Translations under genes and position numbers: made by a program
The notes under the pieces: model-generated
Seen by the model: only the letters and a program-made list of their open reading frames with translations
Databases searched by the model: none
What the model was told of the DNA's origin: nothing
DNA from: CBDCYH01 sp965224105
Lineage (GTDB): Bacteria > Bacteroidota > Rhodothermia > Rhodothermales > JABDKH01
DNA length: 64,000 nucleotides
Assembly: GCA_965224105.1 (NCBI GenBank)
Contig: CBDCYH010000002.1
Coordinates: 868,001 to 932,000, forward strand
Direction: 5' to 3'
Shown here: in pieces, positions 19,412 to 28,417 of the stretch
Layout: each line of letters starts with the position of its first letter
How positions within the stretch are numbered: position 1 is the stretch's first letter

Positions 19412-19836
19412 CTTTCGATGCCTCAAAGGTGCGATTGAAATAAGCCCAACTTCTCGAAACGGTCGAGGATATCCTGCTTTCGATGCCTCAAAGGTGCGAT
19501 TGAAATGGGCATGATGTCAACGTTAGGAATGTCTCTGTCTATGCTTTCGATGCCTCAAAGGTGCGATTGAAATAGCTGGCGGTGGAGTTGTCGGACGCGA
19601 ACCAGAATCTTTCGATGCCTCAAAGGTGCGATTGAAATCCTCCAGGACGGGCCTCCCCAAATAAAGAACACCGGCTTTCGATGCCTCAAAGGTGCGATTG
19701 AAATTCGTTGCGTCGCGGTACGCACGACCATCGCGGACGACTTTCGATGCCTCAAAGGTGCGATTGAAATGAAGACGATGAGAACGTCATCATGCAATGC
19801 AAGCTCCTTTCGATGCCTCAAAGGTGCGATTGAAAT

Positions 19837-19874
19837 ATCATACGGCTTCAGTATCAACGCAAGGGATCACTACG
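19837..19874. repeat. CRISPR spacer, longer member of an overlapping pair
   Basis: It is identical to the spacer at 19376-19411 with two extra bases (AT) on its left side. It lies seven repeat units nearer to cas2. Confidence 0.95.
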
Positions 19875-20169
19875 CTTTCGATGCCTCAAAGGTGCGATTG
19901 AAATCTGGATCGGCTGTCGCTATAGGAAAAAGTGTTTCACGCTTTCGATGCCTCAAAGGTGCGATTGAAATCTGCAACCGTGCAAACCGCGACCATATCG
20001 TCGGTGACCTTTCGATGCCTCAAAGGTGCGATTGAAATTACTTGTCCCTCCACCGCTAGACATGGACGCAAAGCTTTCGATGCCTCAAAGGTGCGATTGA
20101 AATATAAATAGTTTGTCTAACAAGTTCAAAAACGCGCTTCTTTCGATGCCTCAAAGGTGCGATTGAAAT

Positions 20170-20388
20170 CCCGCAGGATGACCTTAAAATATATCGATTC
20201 CGATTAGGAAACCGACCTTCCGCCAAATTCTGCCGACCAGGACATCGTCTACCGTGGTTGACGTCAAAATTGCCGGGAGACGACGACCGTAAGAACTGCT
20301 TTCTCTTCCTGGATTTGCCTCTTCGCCGAACCTTGTGGCTATTTCCCCTCGGTTGAGAGCTTGATCGACGACTTCTCACGAGAACAAC
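20170..20388 (-). promoter_or_regulatory. Candidate CRISPR leader between cas2 and the array
   Basis: The 219 bp between the last intact repeat and the cas2 stop contain no gene. The stretch next to the repeat is AT-rich and on the minus strand carries TATATT (20188-20193), a possible -10 element, without a convincing -35. This position beside cas2 and in the direction of the cas operon is where a type I leader is normally found. The assignment depends on minus-strand transcription of the array. Confidence 0.55.
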
Positions 20389-20652
20389 CTAAATAATTGT
20401 ACCGGTTTCTCCTCGTTCTGCGCCAAGAACCCTGCGCCGCGTATACGCTTCCGTTCGCCATTCATAAATAATAATGGAGTCGTTGCCGTCTATCAGAGAC
20501 TCTGCCTGCTGTTCAAGCTCAGCAGCCTGCATAATTGTCAACTCACCTTCAAACACCGAATTCTGCACCCATTTCAGATATCGCCTGAAAAGCTTTAATA
20601 CCTTTACTCCGCGCGAAACATCAATATCATATACCGCTATGTAGTAAGGCAT
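20389..20652 (-). CDS. cas2: CRISPR-associated endoribonuclease-fold protein Cas2
   Basis: The 87-residue protein opens with YYIAVYDIDVSRGVKVLKLFRRYLKWVQNSVFEG, the first ferredoxin-like strand and the V-x-N-S-V/F-E-G strand typical of Cas2. DSIIIYEWRT matches the next conserved strand. Cas2 forms the structural core of the Cas1-Cas2 spacer integrase. It is the last gene of the operon, 23 bp after cas1, and faces the array. Confidence 0.95.
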   Translation of the reverse strand: MPYYIAVYDIDVSRGVKVLKLFRRYLKWVQNSVFEGELTIMQAAELEQQAESLIDGNDSIIIYEWRTEAYTRRRVLGAERGETGTII

Positions 20653-20675
20653 TGGGATTCGATTTCATTTTGACT

Positions 20676-21752
20676 TTACCACCAGGCATGAAACCCAACG
20701 TAACTTTCGGAAGAATCCATCAGATGACGAATGAGCCGGTACGCGTCCAGACGAATAAGACGCTCGTACGAAACATGCCTGCCTAGTCCTCGATGTTTGA
20801 CTGTGCGCCTAAGTCTCTCATCCCAGGCATCGACAAATTGTTTGCGCCCGGTCTCGGTTAGGTAGACACCCTTCATCCGTTTCTCAAAATGTTTAGGTCT
20901 CAATTGGCCGGTTTTCAGTAGCCTGAATATGGCTCGATCAACAAGCAATGGCTTGAACACTTCGGCCAAATCCAGCGCAAGACTATACCGTCGATCTCCA
21001 GGCTCATGTAAATAGGAGATCGTCGGATCGAGCGCTGTGCGGTACAGAGACTTCAGGCAAACTGAGTAACACAGTGCATTGCCAAAAGAAATGGCTGCAT
21101 TGAGAGCGTTCGACGGAGGACGACGCCGCCGTGCTTCAAACGGAAATTTTGTAGATACTTGCGGCCCCAGTATCGCAGGCCAACAACGGTAATACCAATC
21201 TCGAGCTCGACCTTCAGCCGCCATCAATTCCTGTATCCCGGGCTCCGATTCAATTCTATCTGCTTCCACTTGTAAACGGCTTATTGCGTCAGCGATTGAC
21301 GATGAATCGTCCACTCTTTTTTCGTAATAACGAAGTGTGCGACGGACATTAAAAATAGCTGCTTCCACGAATGCCCTTGCAAGGCGGAGCCGTTTGTCCG
21401 AATCTAAGTAGTGAGCTACCTGATTAACAGTTAAGCGACCGGATAGGATATACTCCCGCGGATAGAGTGACGCATTGTAATTGCCGTAGTAGTCGAACAC
21501 ATGAACAGGAATACTATTTTTCCCAAGAAAGTTGATCAGTTTCGTGTTGATGTCAATTTCACCCAGAAGGTAAAGCGCATCAACAGCCTCTACGGGAAGC
21601 ACTGTCTTTTCTCCTGTCTTGAAACCCGAAGGTCCTCCTCCATCTCCAGGATCGTCAAACGGCGCCCGAGACTCATCTGCTTTTTCAAGCCACAATGTGT
21701 TTTGCTTACGCCGTAATCGTCCGTTCGAAAATATGTAGTGATCGCGAGGCAT
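20676..21752 (-). CDS. cas1: CRISPR-associated integrase Cas1
   Basis: The start ATG of MPRDHYIFSNGRL is preferred over a TTG two codons upstream. The 358-residue protein has the N-terminal beta domain (VEAVDALYLLGEIDINTKLINFLGKNSIPVHVFDYYGNY) and the catalytic helical domain. The metal ligands are E in MAAEGRARDWYY, H in SYLHEPGDRRYS and D in LALDLAEVFKP. Cas1 with Cas2 inserts new spacers next to the leader. The neighbouring Cas4 suggests PAM-selected prespacer processing, usual in I-B and I-C systems. Confidence 0.96.
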   Translation of the reverse strand: MPRDHYIFSNGRLRRKQNTLWLEKADESRAPFDDPGDGGGPSGFKTGEKTVLPVEAVDALYLLGEIDINTKLINFLGKNSIPVHVFDYYGNYNASLYPREYILSGRLTVNQVAHYLDSDKRLRLARAFVEAAIFNVRRTLRYYEKRVDDSSSIADAISRLQVEADRIESEPGIQELMAAEGRARDWYYRCWPAILGPQVSTKFPFEARRRRPPSNALNAAISFGNALCYSVCLKSLYRTALDPTISYLHEPGDRRYSLALDLAEVFKPLLVDRAIFRLLKTGQLRPKHFEKRMKGVYLTETGRKQFVDAWDERLRRTVKHRGLGRHVSYERLIRLDAYRLIRHLMDSSESYVGFHAWW

Positions 21753-21798
21753 ATGCAAGGTTGGATCACATCAATTATTAGCAGATCTTGTATTCGCG

Positions 21799-22440
21799 TC
21801 ATCCATAGCACAACTCTTCATAAGCACACTTCCGACAGAACGATCGTTTAGGATGTCGTGGAGGAGGACTGGATTGATTCCTTAGCTCCTCGATAGATCG
21901 GACAATTCTCTGCAGTTGACGTTTGTCCCCATCCGCAAGAGTCACACGCTCCGTTCGCCGAAGTAGCGGGTAATCAAGCTGGCCGGTGAATTGTGATCCA
22001 TCTTTGCGCGTAACACCGGCAAGACTCAATAGCCATAGATAGAAGCGCAGCTGCAAGAAGTGCGCTTCCTCACAGGAACGTCCCTTTTTTACCTCATGTA
22101 GTATTCCATATCGGAGGTTTGCGCCGTCGATCTTGCCTACGAGTTTGGTACCGTCTGGTGCTTCCACTTCGACAATGATGCCTTTCGAACTGCGTCGCTT
22201 GTAGCTGTTTTGATCGAGCAGCCGTCCGAGGGCAACGTCCACCGATTCCTGCTCCATCCGGATTCCCCTAGTCATAAGCCACGCTTTTCGCAGACAAACA
22301 AGATAGTAGCCAACGAGCACGCCACCGATTCGATAAGTACCTAATTGCGCCAAGTTTAGGTCTTGTTTTAACTGGTCTAGGCCGTGTTGAAAACTGTTCC
22401 GAGGCTTGCCACTCTTAACAATGTTGCGCAAGATGAGCAA
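21799..22440 (-). CDS. cas4: CRISPR-associated RecB-like nuclease Cas4
   Basis: The 213-residue protein has an Fe-S-type cysteine in YYLVCLRKAWL (about residue 49) and the C-terminal cluster FCRKCAYEELCYG (CxxCx5C). The nuclease core shows GKIDGANLRYGILHEVKKG with the D and ExK residues. Typical Cas4 proteins begin close to the first cysteine region, so the first about 37 residues and the TTG start are doubtful. A later start is possible. Cas4 trims prespacers and checks the PAM before Cas1-Cas2 integration. Confidence 0.92.
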   Translation of the reverse strand: MLILRNIVKSGKPRNSFQHGLDQLKQDLNLAQLGTYRIGGVLVGYYLVCLRKAWLMTRGIRMEQESVDVALGRLLDQNSYKRRSSKGIIVEVEAPDGTKLVGKIDGANLRYGILHEVKKGRSCEEAHFLQLRFYLWLLSLAGVTRKDGSQFTGQLDYPLLRRTERVTLADGDKRQLQRIVRSIEELRNQSSPPPRHPKRSFCRKCAYEELCYG

Positions 22441-22503
22441 CTGGATTTAGGAAACCATCCCCCACAAACATAAACCAACTGGAGTAGTCGTCCTTTGCAT
22501 TGA

Positions 22504-23589
22504 TCAACCGTCGTAGTTAAACGACGTCAAATGGTCGACAATTGCTCGCTCAGCCTGGACAAGGGCGTCTGCTGAAGCGCTGACCAGCCCCGGTACGTAC
22601 CCTTTCGCGGATAAGGCTACAAAAATCTCAACATTGTCTAATTGTTCGACGACTGGATGAGCGACTTTGTGCGGTTGCTCGTCATCAAGGTCAGCACGAA
22701 TCGCACTGGCGATTAGACTAGCGTTTCTTGACATTGCAACGGCTAACGTGGGTTGTGGACTAAACGTGCGACTTTGGTTGCTTGTTACTCGCCAGTGTAC
22801 AAGCGCATGCGCCAGAGCATGGATGATTGCGACTCGCTGCTGCTTGGGTGCGACGAGATCTTCGTTGTTGCGCGAGAACGTCCAACCACCTTCATTGAGA
22901 GTTTCTACCATGTCTGGGTCAAGCTCTGGATCGTGCTGATTGACAGAGACACTGAAAAGTCGACTTAGGTCAATCGCCACATCGTAGACAAAAAGCCCAT
23001 GAGCACGTGGGCCAACCTGATCGGCTGGAATCCATTTGCGGCGGGTGAGAGTGCGGTTGTTTGAGGTAAGAAACTCTTGTAGAATCTCTGGAGAAACCAC
23101 GTTGCCATCTTTATCAACGACGCGTACGGGATGTTGATTCGGCTTGTCGCTTCGATCAAATGTTGCCGTTTCCTTGTGCGTATTCGAAAGCAATGGATGT
23201 AGCGGACGCATTGCTGAAATCGACAGTGGACTACGTCGCTTTAGTGTTGAACTCTCATCTTTTCTCGCTCGCATCCAACCGCCAATAAGCTGATCCGCGT
23301 GTCGTGGATCGCAGGGATTCCATGGTTCCCCTTCTGTCAGCGTCAATCCACCTTTGCTATCCGTTTGCAACGTTTGATTAAACGTAATCGGTGCACGCGG
23401 CTCACCCATGATTTCTGCCATGTGGTCGAGAATTGAGCGCTTGACCTGCTGGCCGCTGGAATATGCAAGTGTGCGACCAAATTGAGGATCAAAATACGTC
23501 TTTTGTCCATTTTCAACGACGAAAACGGTATGGTCAGCTTGGCGAAGGCCGCGAAGAAAAACGTATGGGGGGGTATATTGGGAGTCCAT
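22504..23589 (-). CDS. cas7: Cas7-like backbone subunit of type I Cascade, divergent
   Basis: The 361-residue product sits in the usual Cas7 position between cas8 and cas4. LAYSSGQQVKRSILDHMAE (about residues 41-59) resembles the S-x-Q-x-x-K-R helix found after the first strand in Cas7/RAMP backbone proteins, and GLFVYDVAIDLSRL matches a core strand. The NPNGDP signature of standard I-B Csh2 proteins was not seen. The call rests on context plus this motif, so it is a likely but divergent Cas7 that would coat the crRNA spacer. Confidence 0.75.
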   Translation of the reverse strand: MDSQYTPPYVFLRGLRQADHTVFVVENGQKTYFDPQFGRTLAYSSGQQVKRSILDHMAEIMGEPRAPITFNQTLQTDSKGGLTLTEGEPWNPCDPRHADQLIGGWMRARKDESSTLKRRSPLSISAMRPLHPLLSNTHKETATFDRSDKPNQHPVRVVDKDGNVVSPEILQEFLTSNNRTLTRRKWIPADQVGPRAHGLFVYDVAIDLSRLFSVSVNQHDPELDPDMVETLNEGGWTFSRNNEDLVAPKQQRVAIIHALAHALVHWRVTSNQSRTFSPQPTLAVAMSRNASLIASAIRADLDDEQPHKVAHPVVEQLDNVEIFVALSAKGYVPGLVSASADALVQAERAIVDHLTSFNYDG

Positions 23590-23620
23590 AGAAAACTTGG
23601 GCTTATGTGGAGGGAAGTCG

Positions 23621-24946
23621 TTACAACTGTACGTGGTACTTAAATCGTATTAGCGTGAGCAATAGTGGAACATCGCTTGCCGGAATAGCCAATACCGCAT
23701 CGACAAGGTTATTGAGAGAATTTCGATCCTTCTCTGGTTTCTCCGGGAGTATCTCAATAAGCGCACTAATGAATGTTCGTTTACTCGTGGCCTTCAGCAC
23801 CTGCTCGGCCTCGCGTTGCCGGCTAGTCCTCGCCTTGGTTCCGCTTTCTGCGTGCTTCCTCAAAATTCGAGCACATTCTTCGGCCAGTGATTTCAGGTCT
23901 TTGTTATTCAACATGGCAATAATCCAAGTAAGATAAAGGTGGAACGTGAGACGCTGATGGTCTTTTATTGGAGGCTTCGGTTTCTTAACAAGTGTTGCCC
24001 GTTTGGGGATGAAGTCGCGCAGTTTGTTGGGCTGAATAGCGCGGAGCCCGATTGTGCCCATCATGCATGCGGTACGAAACCCAAACTCGGTTTGATAAAG
24101 TGCAGCTAATTTGGATGGATCGTCAATGCCATCTGCCTCTCCGAATAAGTGAATGTAGAGATCCACAAACCGGTTCACTTCATCTAGATAAACCTGTCGA
24201 AAGCCGACGGTTTGATTCGTATTGCCAAAAGTAAAGACATATACTGTAAGGGTTCGACTCCCGAATCGTCGTGCAAGAGCGAAAAGCACTTTAACCCAAT
24301 CTTGAGTGTCGAGCCTGAAACCTGAACCTTTCTTTTTGAGCTTGTCCGTTGCTTCAAAATTACGAAAAGGACGGCGTTCGTCGAGGCTCCGTCCCAATCG
24401 ATGCGAAATCCACCAACCGTTCCATGATTCAATCTGATGCCCTGCGAGCCCATCGTTGTCGACGATATAACGCCGGTACATTGGCCAACCCTCGACTAGT
24501 GCGAGTAAAACGTCAGAGTCATCTATTAGAATTGATAGGCCCCCTTTCACGCCGATACTTGCAGCCGCACCTATCCATGACAGATAAACGTCGTCGGAAT
24601 TTACAACTGTACGTAAACTTGTTACCTGGCCGGATGTAGTGGCACTAACCTCACGAGCCCTCCCTCCAAGATATAGATGTCCTTGCGGCTCCGATAGTTC
24701 GGCTGCATCTTGATGAAACTGTTTGAGGGCTTCCAGACGAACTTCTGCCGTTAGCGGAGTTTTCCTTTTCTGTTTGTACCGCTGATCGAATGCGGAATTG
24801 TGTACCCACATGAGATACAGCTCATGGTCGAAGAATACGGGGTAGAACATCTCATCGAAGAACTCACGCGGTGTTAGTGACTGAGCATCAGCCAGATGTT
24901 CGTTGTAAAGATCGACGATTCGTTTTCCGATGTGAGCAGTGTACAT
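23621..24946 (-). CDS. cas8: Cas8-like large subunit of type I Cascade, divergent
   Basis: The 441-residue protein shows no motif I can tie firmly to Cas8a, b or c. The position between cas3 and cas7, the size and the absence of any other large-subunit candidate make Cas8 the best call. It should recognise the PAM and recruit Cas3. The last about 97 residues, from an internal ATG at 23914, are strongly helical and basic (NNKDLKSLAEECARILRKHA), which resembles a Cas11 small subunit. In several type I systems Cas11 is made from an internal start in cas8. No separate small-subunit gene is present. Confidence 0.65.
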   Translation of the reverse strand: MYTAHIGKRIVDLYNEHLADAQSLTPREFFDEMFYPVFFDHELYLMWVHNSAFDQRYKQKRKTPLTAEVRLEALKQFHQDAAELSEPQGHLYLGGRAREVSATTSGQVTSLRTVVNSDDVYLSWIGAAASIGVKGGLSILIDDSDVLLALVEGWPMYRRYIVDNDGLAGHQIESWNGWWISHRLGRSLDERRPFRNFEATDKLKKKGSGFRLDTQDWVKVLFALARRFGSRTLTVYVFTFGNTNQTVGFRQVYLDEVNRFVDLYIHLFGEADGIDDPSKLAALYQTEFGFRTACMMGTIGLRAIQPNKLRDFIPKRATLVKKPKPPIKDHQRLTFHLYLTWIIAMLNNKDLKSLAEECARILRKHAESGTKARTSRQREAEQVLKATSKRTFISALIEILPEKPEKDRNSLNNLVDAVLAIPASDVPLLLTLIRFKYHVQL

Positions 24947-24976
24947 AATGGACTAGTTATACCTAGGCGGATCGGC

Positions 24977-27112
24977 TCAATTGTGTCGCACAATTTGCGG
25001 GACAAGTCCAAGAGGTTGTCCGCCAGGATTGTATAGAGCGTCTGGAACAAGGAAGGGCCGGACGCCAAAGTCCAATCGTTGCCAGTCAAAGCGATATCGG
25101 AAGCTTGATGGAACTGGGATCAATAGGCGTTGTCGCGTTTCTGAATCACCCAGAAGATACTTTGTTTTGTCTGATTCTATGACGCAAGACTCTCCATCGA
25201 TCTCCAATGATTGGACCAATGCCGACCTAGGATGATGCTGGAGTTCCTGAATAGCAAATCCGTATTGGTCGAGAATGAAATTGAGATCGATGCTAGGAAT
25301 ATCTACAGTCGGGTAAACCTCATCAATCAGATTTTGAACATCTCGTTCACGAAGTAAATCATTATCTGGCAACATCTCGTAACTTCGTTGAACAATATCA
25401 CTTTCATAAGGCAACACGTCTTTGTCATTTTCAGGTGGTGCAATCACCCAGACGGGGTCGACGTGGGCGGTTGGGCGGCGGCGATTGACACGGCCGAATC
25501 GCTGAACGAGCGCATCAAGAGGTGCCGCCTCTGTTATCATTCCGTCGAATGATACGTCCAGGCTAACTTCAACTACCTGTGTTGCGCAGACAACACAAGG
25601 ACCCTTCATGTGTTGAAATCGGTCTATTTGTTCTTCCAGCTCGACTCTATCTTCTCGCTTAAACCTGCTATGTATTAGCATTGCAGGCGCATTGCGAATA
25701 GTTGTGTGGACTTTCCTGAACCACTCTTGCGCTCGTTCGACACGATTGGAAATAACGAGCATACGGCGACCTTCATCCAGAGCCTTCACTAAGGTATCAT
25801 AGGCCAAATCGTCGTTGTGGATCTTAAGCACATGGTGCCGGTCGAACGCATCGAGTTCGTTCGTATCCAGCCTAACCATATGGACGTTTTCCGGCCCTCC
25901 GAGCTCGGAGACAAGTTGATCCGCGAGCGCTGTTGGAATCGTGGCAGTGCCAATATGCACCCGGCAGCCAAGTCGGTGGAGCATTTTCACAAGTTGGACC
26001 ATCATGGCCCGTGACCGACCGTCGTATGTATGCACTTCATCAAGGATCACGTCTTGCCCTTCGAGGTCTAGAGCTTGAGCCTCGAACCCGGCCGTTCCAA
26101 AAACGATGGATGCAATTTGAAACGGCGTCATTACCTTCACACTTGCGCCAGGGTGTCGCTGCAATGAGATGTCCTCATCAGGGTCATCACTGAGTGCCAG
26201 GCTGGAAGTCGCGTGGACTCTCCGGACGTCAGCGTTCGATCCGAAAGCGTGAAGATCTTTCAAAACCCGCAAGTACATTGCATTGATAGATGCTTGGTAG
26301 GGAAGAGTGTAGAAAACGCGATTCCGGCAGCGCGCAAGCAGGTAGTTCGTTTTCCCTGCCGAGGTTGGCGCAATGACAAGCGTATGAGGTTTTACAGAAC
26401 GAGACGCTCTGGTTGAGAGAGGATAGAGTGGAGAAGGTTTGTAGAGATCTGATGTACCGCGATAACCCTCCAAGTCCGGTGCGCGATAAAGTCGATGTAG
26501 TTGACCCTCCGTATCGTGCGCAAATGCTGAGGCAAAATGGTCAGCGCTCATCAGCAAGCCCTTCCAACGGGACCAACCGTCAGGCCGACTCACAACGTAA
26601 CTAACAACATAATCAAAGGCTTCGCGTGCTTCGGCAACTGAAATCGCCCGCGAATTGATATCAAATCCTGTTGCAACCCCGATTGCTTCGGGTGACCATT
26701 TATACCAGTCTTCAGCGTGACGTTCGAACACCTGGGTATTCCCATATTCTTGAATCAGATCAAGAAGTCCCTTGCCGCGCCTGTCACCCAGAGTTGATTT
26801 GTGGTGAGCGACAACCATATCGATGAGGAATCCCCATTCTTTTCCTTTGAAGAGCGGGAGAAAAAGGAGAGAGGAAATTTCGTGTCGGTGCGGAAACCCT
26901 GTCTGCCGTTCCACCTCGTCCACCTCGCCCCGCAACATTCTCTGGAAGTAGGGATGTGCCTTTCCTAGATCATGGAGGACGGCACCTTGTCGAGCTCGGG
27001 AAACATCTTCGCCGAGCGAGTCTGCCATGCGATGTATTGCTGCCACTACATGGGAGGTGTGCTCCAAAAGGGTCAAACCACCATTCTTTTCGCTTTTAGC
27101 CAGCAGTGTCAT
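24977..27112 (-). CDS. cas3: CRISPR-associated helicase-nuclease Cas3 with N-terminal HD domain
   Basis: The 711-residue protein starts with an HD nuclease (LLEHTSHV, VLHDLGKAHPYFQ, VVAHHKS; about residues 15-105). The superfamily 2 helicase follows: Walker A APTSAGKT (about residue 250), DEVH box VILDEVHTYDG, TATIP for motif III, QVVEVSLDVSFD for motif V and LVQRFGRVNRR for motif VI. Walker A and motif III differ slightly from the usual TGxGKT and SAT. Cas3 is recruited by Cascade and degrades the target DNA strand processively. It is unusual that cas3 lies between cas5 and cas8. Its start lies a base away from the cas5 stop. Confidence 0.96.
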   Translation of the reverse strand: MTLLAKSEKNGGLTLLEHTSHVVAAIHRMADSLGEDVSRARQGAVLHDLGKAHPYFQRMLRGEVDEVERQTGFPHRHEISSLLFLPLFKGKEWGFLIDMVVAHHKSTLGDRRGKGLLDLIQEYGNTQVFERHAEDWYKWSPEAIGVATGFDINSRAISVAEAREAFDYVVSYVVSRPDGWSRWKGLLMSADHFASAFAHDTEGQLHRLYRAPDLEGYRGTSDLYKPSPLYPLSTRASRSVKPHTLVIAPTSAGKTNYLLARCRNRVFYTLPYQASINAMYLRVLKDLHAFGSNADVRRVHATSSLALSDDPDEDISLQRHPGASVKVMTPFQIASIVFGTAGFEAQALDLEGQDVILDEVHTYDGRSRAMMVQLVKMLHRLGCRVHIGTATIPTALADQLVSELGGPENVHMVRLDTNELDAFDRHHVLKIHNDDLAYDTLVKALDEGRRMLVISNRVERAQEWFRKVHTTIRNAPAMLIHSRFKREDRVELEEQIDRFQHMKGPCVVCATQVVEVSLDVSFDGMITEAAPLDALVQRFGRVNRRRPTAHVDPVWVIAPPENDKDVLPYESDIVQRSYEMLPDNDLLRERDVQNLIDEVYPTVDIPSIDLNFILDQYGFAIQELQHHPRSALVQSLEIDGESCVIESDKTKYLLGDSETRQRLLIPVPSSFRYRFDWQRLDFGVRPFLVPDALYNPGGQPLGLVPQIVRHN

Positions 27113-27113
27113 T

Positions 27114-27683
27114 TTATTCTAGTGGGTCATCATGTATCGGTTGTCCTGTAACTGTGAGCGTCCCGTACATGGGAGCTCCGGCTTTGTAGCGATTTGTGCC
27201 CACCAAAAAAGAGTTCGGCCCCTCACCGAAGAGGAGTTCGTAGCCATCAAGGGAGTCGAAAGTGGCCTGAGTCATAGACAACGGAGGTCCAATTGGCAAC
27301 ACGACGTCCTCGTTACGGCAAAGACAGAGGTGTTCTGATGCAGCTGTCTCAGCGTGTTCTATTGTCTCGAAGGCAAGGTGAAGGGTCGGCTGAAGCATCA
27401 CGCCACGCTTAAGAATAGACTGTTGGCGAACATATGTCGCCTGCCTACGCTTTTTCACAACCTTTAAATCGAATCCGGCCGACTGAGTACGTTCCTGCTG
27501 GCTTGTAAACCCGCAGTGTGTGATCCGATGGCGGATGATGACTGGAACACCCAATTTTATTTGCATACCTTCGACGATGCTTGGCGTCAAAAATTGTTGA
27601 CTAAACGTTTCGCCATCTCGAACTGCAGTCCAAGGTTTGATGTAACCGAAAGGTCCTTTGTAAGTAACTACATAGTAGGTCAT
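27114..27683 (-). CDS. cas5: Cas5-like Cascade subunit
   Basis: The 189-residue protein lies between cas6 and cas3. The beginning YYVVTYKGPFGYIKPWTAVRD, followed by FLTPSIVEGMQIKLGV, follows the Cas5 plan of a first RAMP strand, a thumb-type insertion and a P-S-x-x-x-G helix. No strong subtype signature is seen. Cas5 caps the 5' handle of the crRNA in Cascade. Cas6 is present, so Cas5 is not expected to process crRNA as in I-C. The family call depends partly on gene order. Confidence 0.75.
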   Translation of the reverse strand: MTYYVVTYKGPFGYIKPWTAVRDGETFSQQFLTPSIVEGMQIKLGVPVIIRHRITHCGFTSQQERTQSAGFDLKVVKKRRQATYVRQQSILKRGVMLQPTLHLAFETIEHAETAASEHLCLCRNEDVVLPIGPPLSMTQATFDSLDGYELLFGEGPNSFLVGTNRYKAGAPMYGTLTVTGQPIHDDPLE

Positions 27684-27706
27684 AGGTTGAGGATCTTTAG
27701 TGATGG

Positions 27707-28399
27707 TTACCGAAGGGCGCCAAGCCCGGATCCCGTCAATTCACCGACACCAGCAAGCCAGGCAAATCGGATCGCCCGCATTGAACCGTCAACAATGACT
27801 GGACAGACGCTAGTTTTGTAGTTAATTCCTTTTAGGGTAACTACTTTTGACTTTGCTCTTTGCCAAGAACGATCAAAACAAACCATTACATGTTTGGCAT
27901 CGCTCTGCAGTCCTGCCGCTATCAGTTTTCTACGCAACGTGCGAGTTAACGTCGCGTCAGAACCGGGATTTTCAAAGGTGAGATGATCCCGACCGCCGTC
28001 ATCGCGATTAGCCCGAGTCAGTACCGCACCGTCAACAAAAAAACGTTGCCGTGATTCGAACTGAGGGGTATCTACAAACTGCACCTGCTGAACTTTCATA
28101 CCGCATGTTACCTCCGGATCATCCAAAATCCCCGACAACAACCGCTTTGCAGGTTCAACCTCGGCAAACGACACGGTCCATAGCGACCCATTTAAGAAAG
28201 AGAGGAATCCGTCGTCTGCTACATCAGAATCGCCCTTTACCCTCTGCCCATTTCGAAGCCAACCAAAACTATACATGCTCAAACCATCGTGCTCATTGTT
28301 AGCTTCACCCAGCCATTTATGAAGGGCTCCGGTGAGTCGATGAAGATGGTCGAACGGGACCGGGCGAGTGTTCGGTGATAGGTGAAGTAGCAAACGCAT
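27707..28399 (-). CDS. cas6: CRISPR repeat endoribonuclease Cas6
   Basis: The 230-residue protein has a histidine-containing first helix (PFDHLHRLTGALHKWLGE, about residues 15-32) that carries the likely general acid/base. Its C-terminal glycine-rich loop AGVGELTGSGLGALR is the hallmark of Cas6. It should cut each repeat 8 nt before the spacer to give the 5' handle. It is the first cas gene after the WYL regulator, 18 bp downstream of it. Confidence 0.93.
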   Translation of the reverse strand: MRLLLHLSPNTRPVPFDHLHRLTGALHKWLGEANNEHDGLSMYSFGWLRNGQRVKGDSDVADDGFLSFLNGSLWTVSFAEVEPAKRLLSGILDDPEVTCGMKVQQVQFVDTPQFESRQRFFVDGAVLTRANRDDGGRDHLTFENPGSDATLTRTLRRKLIAAGLQSDAKHVMVCFDRSWQRAKSKVVTLKGINYKTSVCPVIVDGSMRAIRFAWLAGVGELTGSGLGALR

Positions 28400-28417
28400 G
28401 ATATACCTGTGGAATAT

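Larger units (their letters stand above)
16319..20169. CRISPR. CRISPR array: 59 repeats (one degenerate), 58 spacers
   Basis: A 30-bp repeat, beginning CTTTCGATGCCTC and ending GTGCGATTGAAAT on the plus strand, recurs every 65-68 bp. By eye 58 copies (16387-20169) are identical and a 59th at the low-coordinate end is degenerate. Spacers are 35-38 bp, most often 36, and differ from each other apart from one overlapping pair. Repeat ends are quasi-palindromic: both strands end in AT[CT]GAAA[GT], so the handle motif alone does not fix direction. The degenerate end, the cas operon direction and the twin spacers favour transcription on the minus strand from the cas2 side. The identity of all internal repeats suggests an actively maintained array. 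Confidence 0.98.

Noticed and set aside
16464..20379. Many open frames inside the array on both strands, with recurring FDASKVRLKF or ISIAPLRHRK stretches
   Set aside because: They are the CRISPR repeat translated; its 30-bp length is a multiple of three, and 36-bp spacers keep the frame open.
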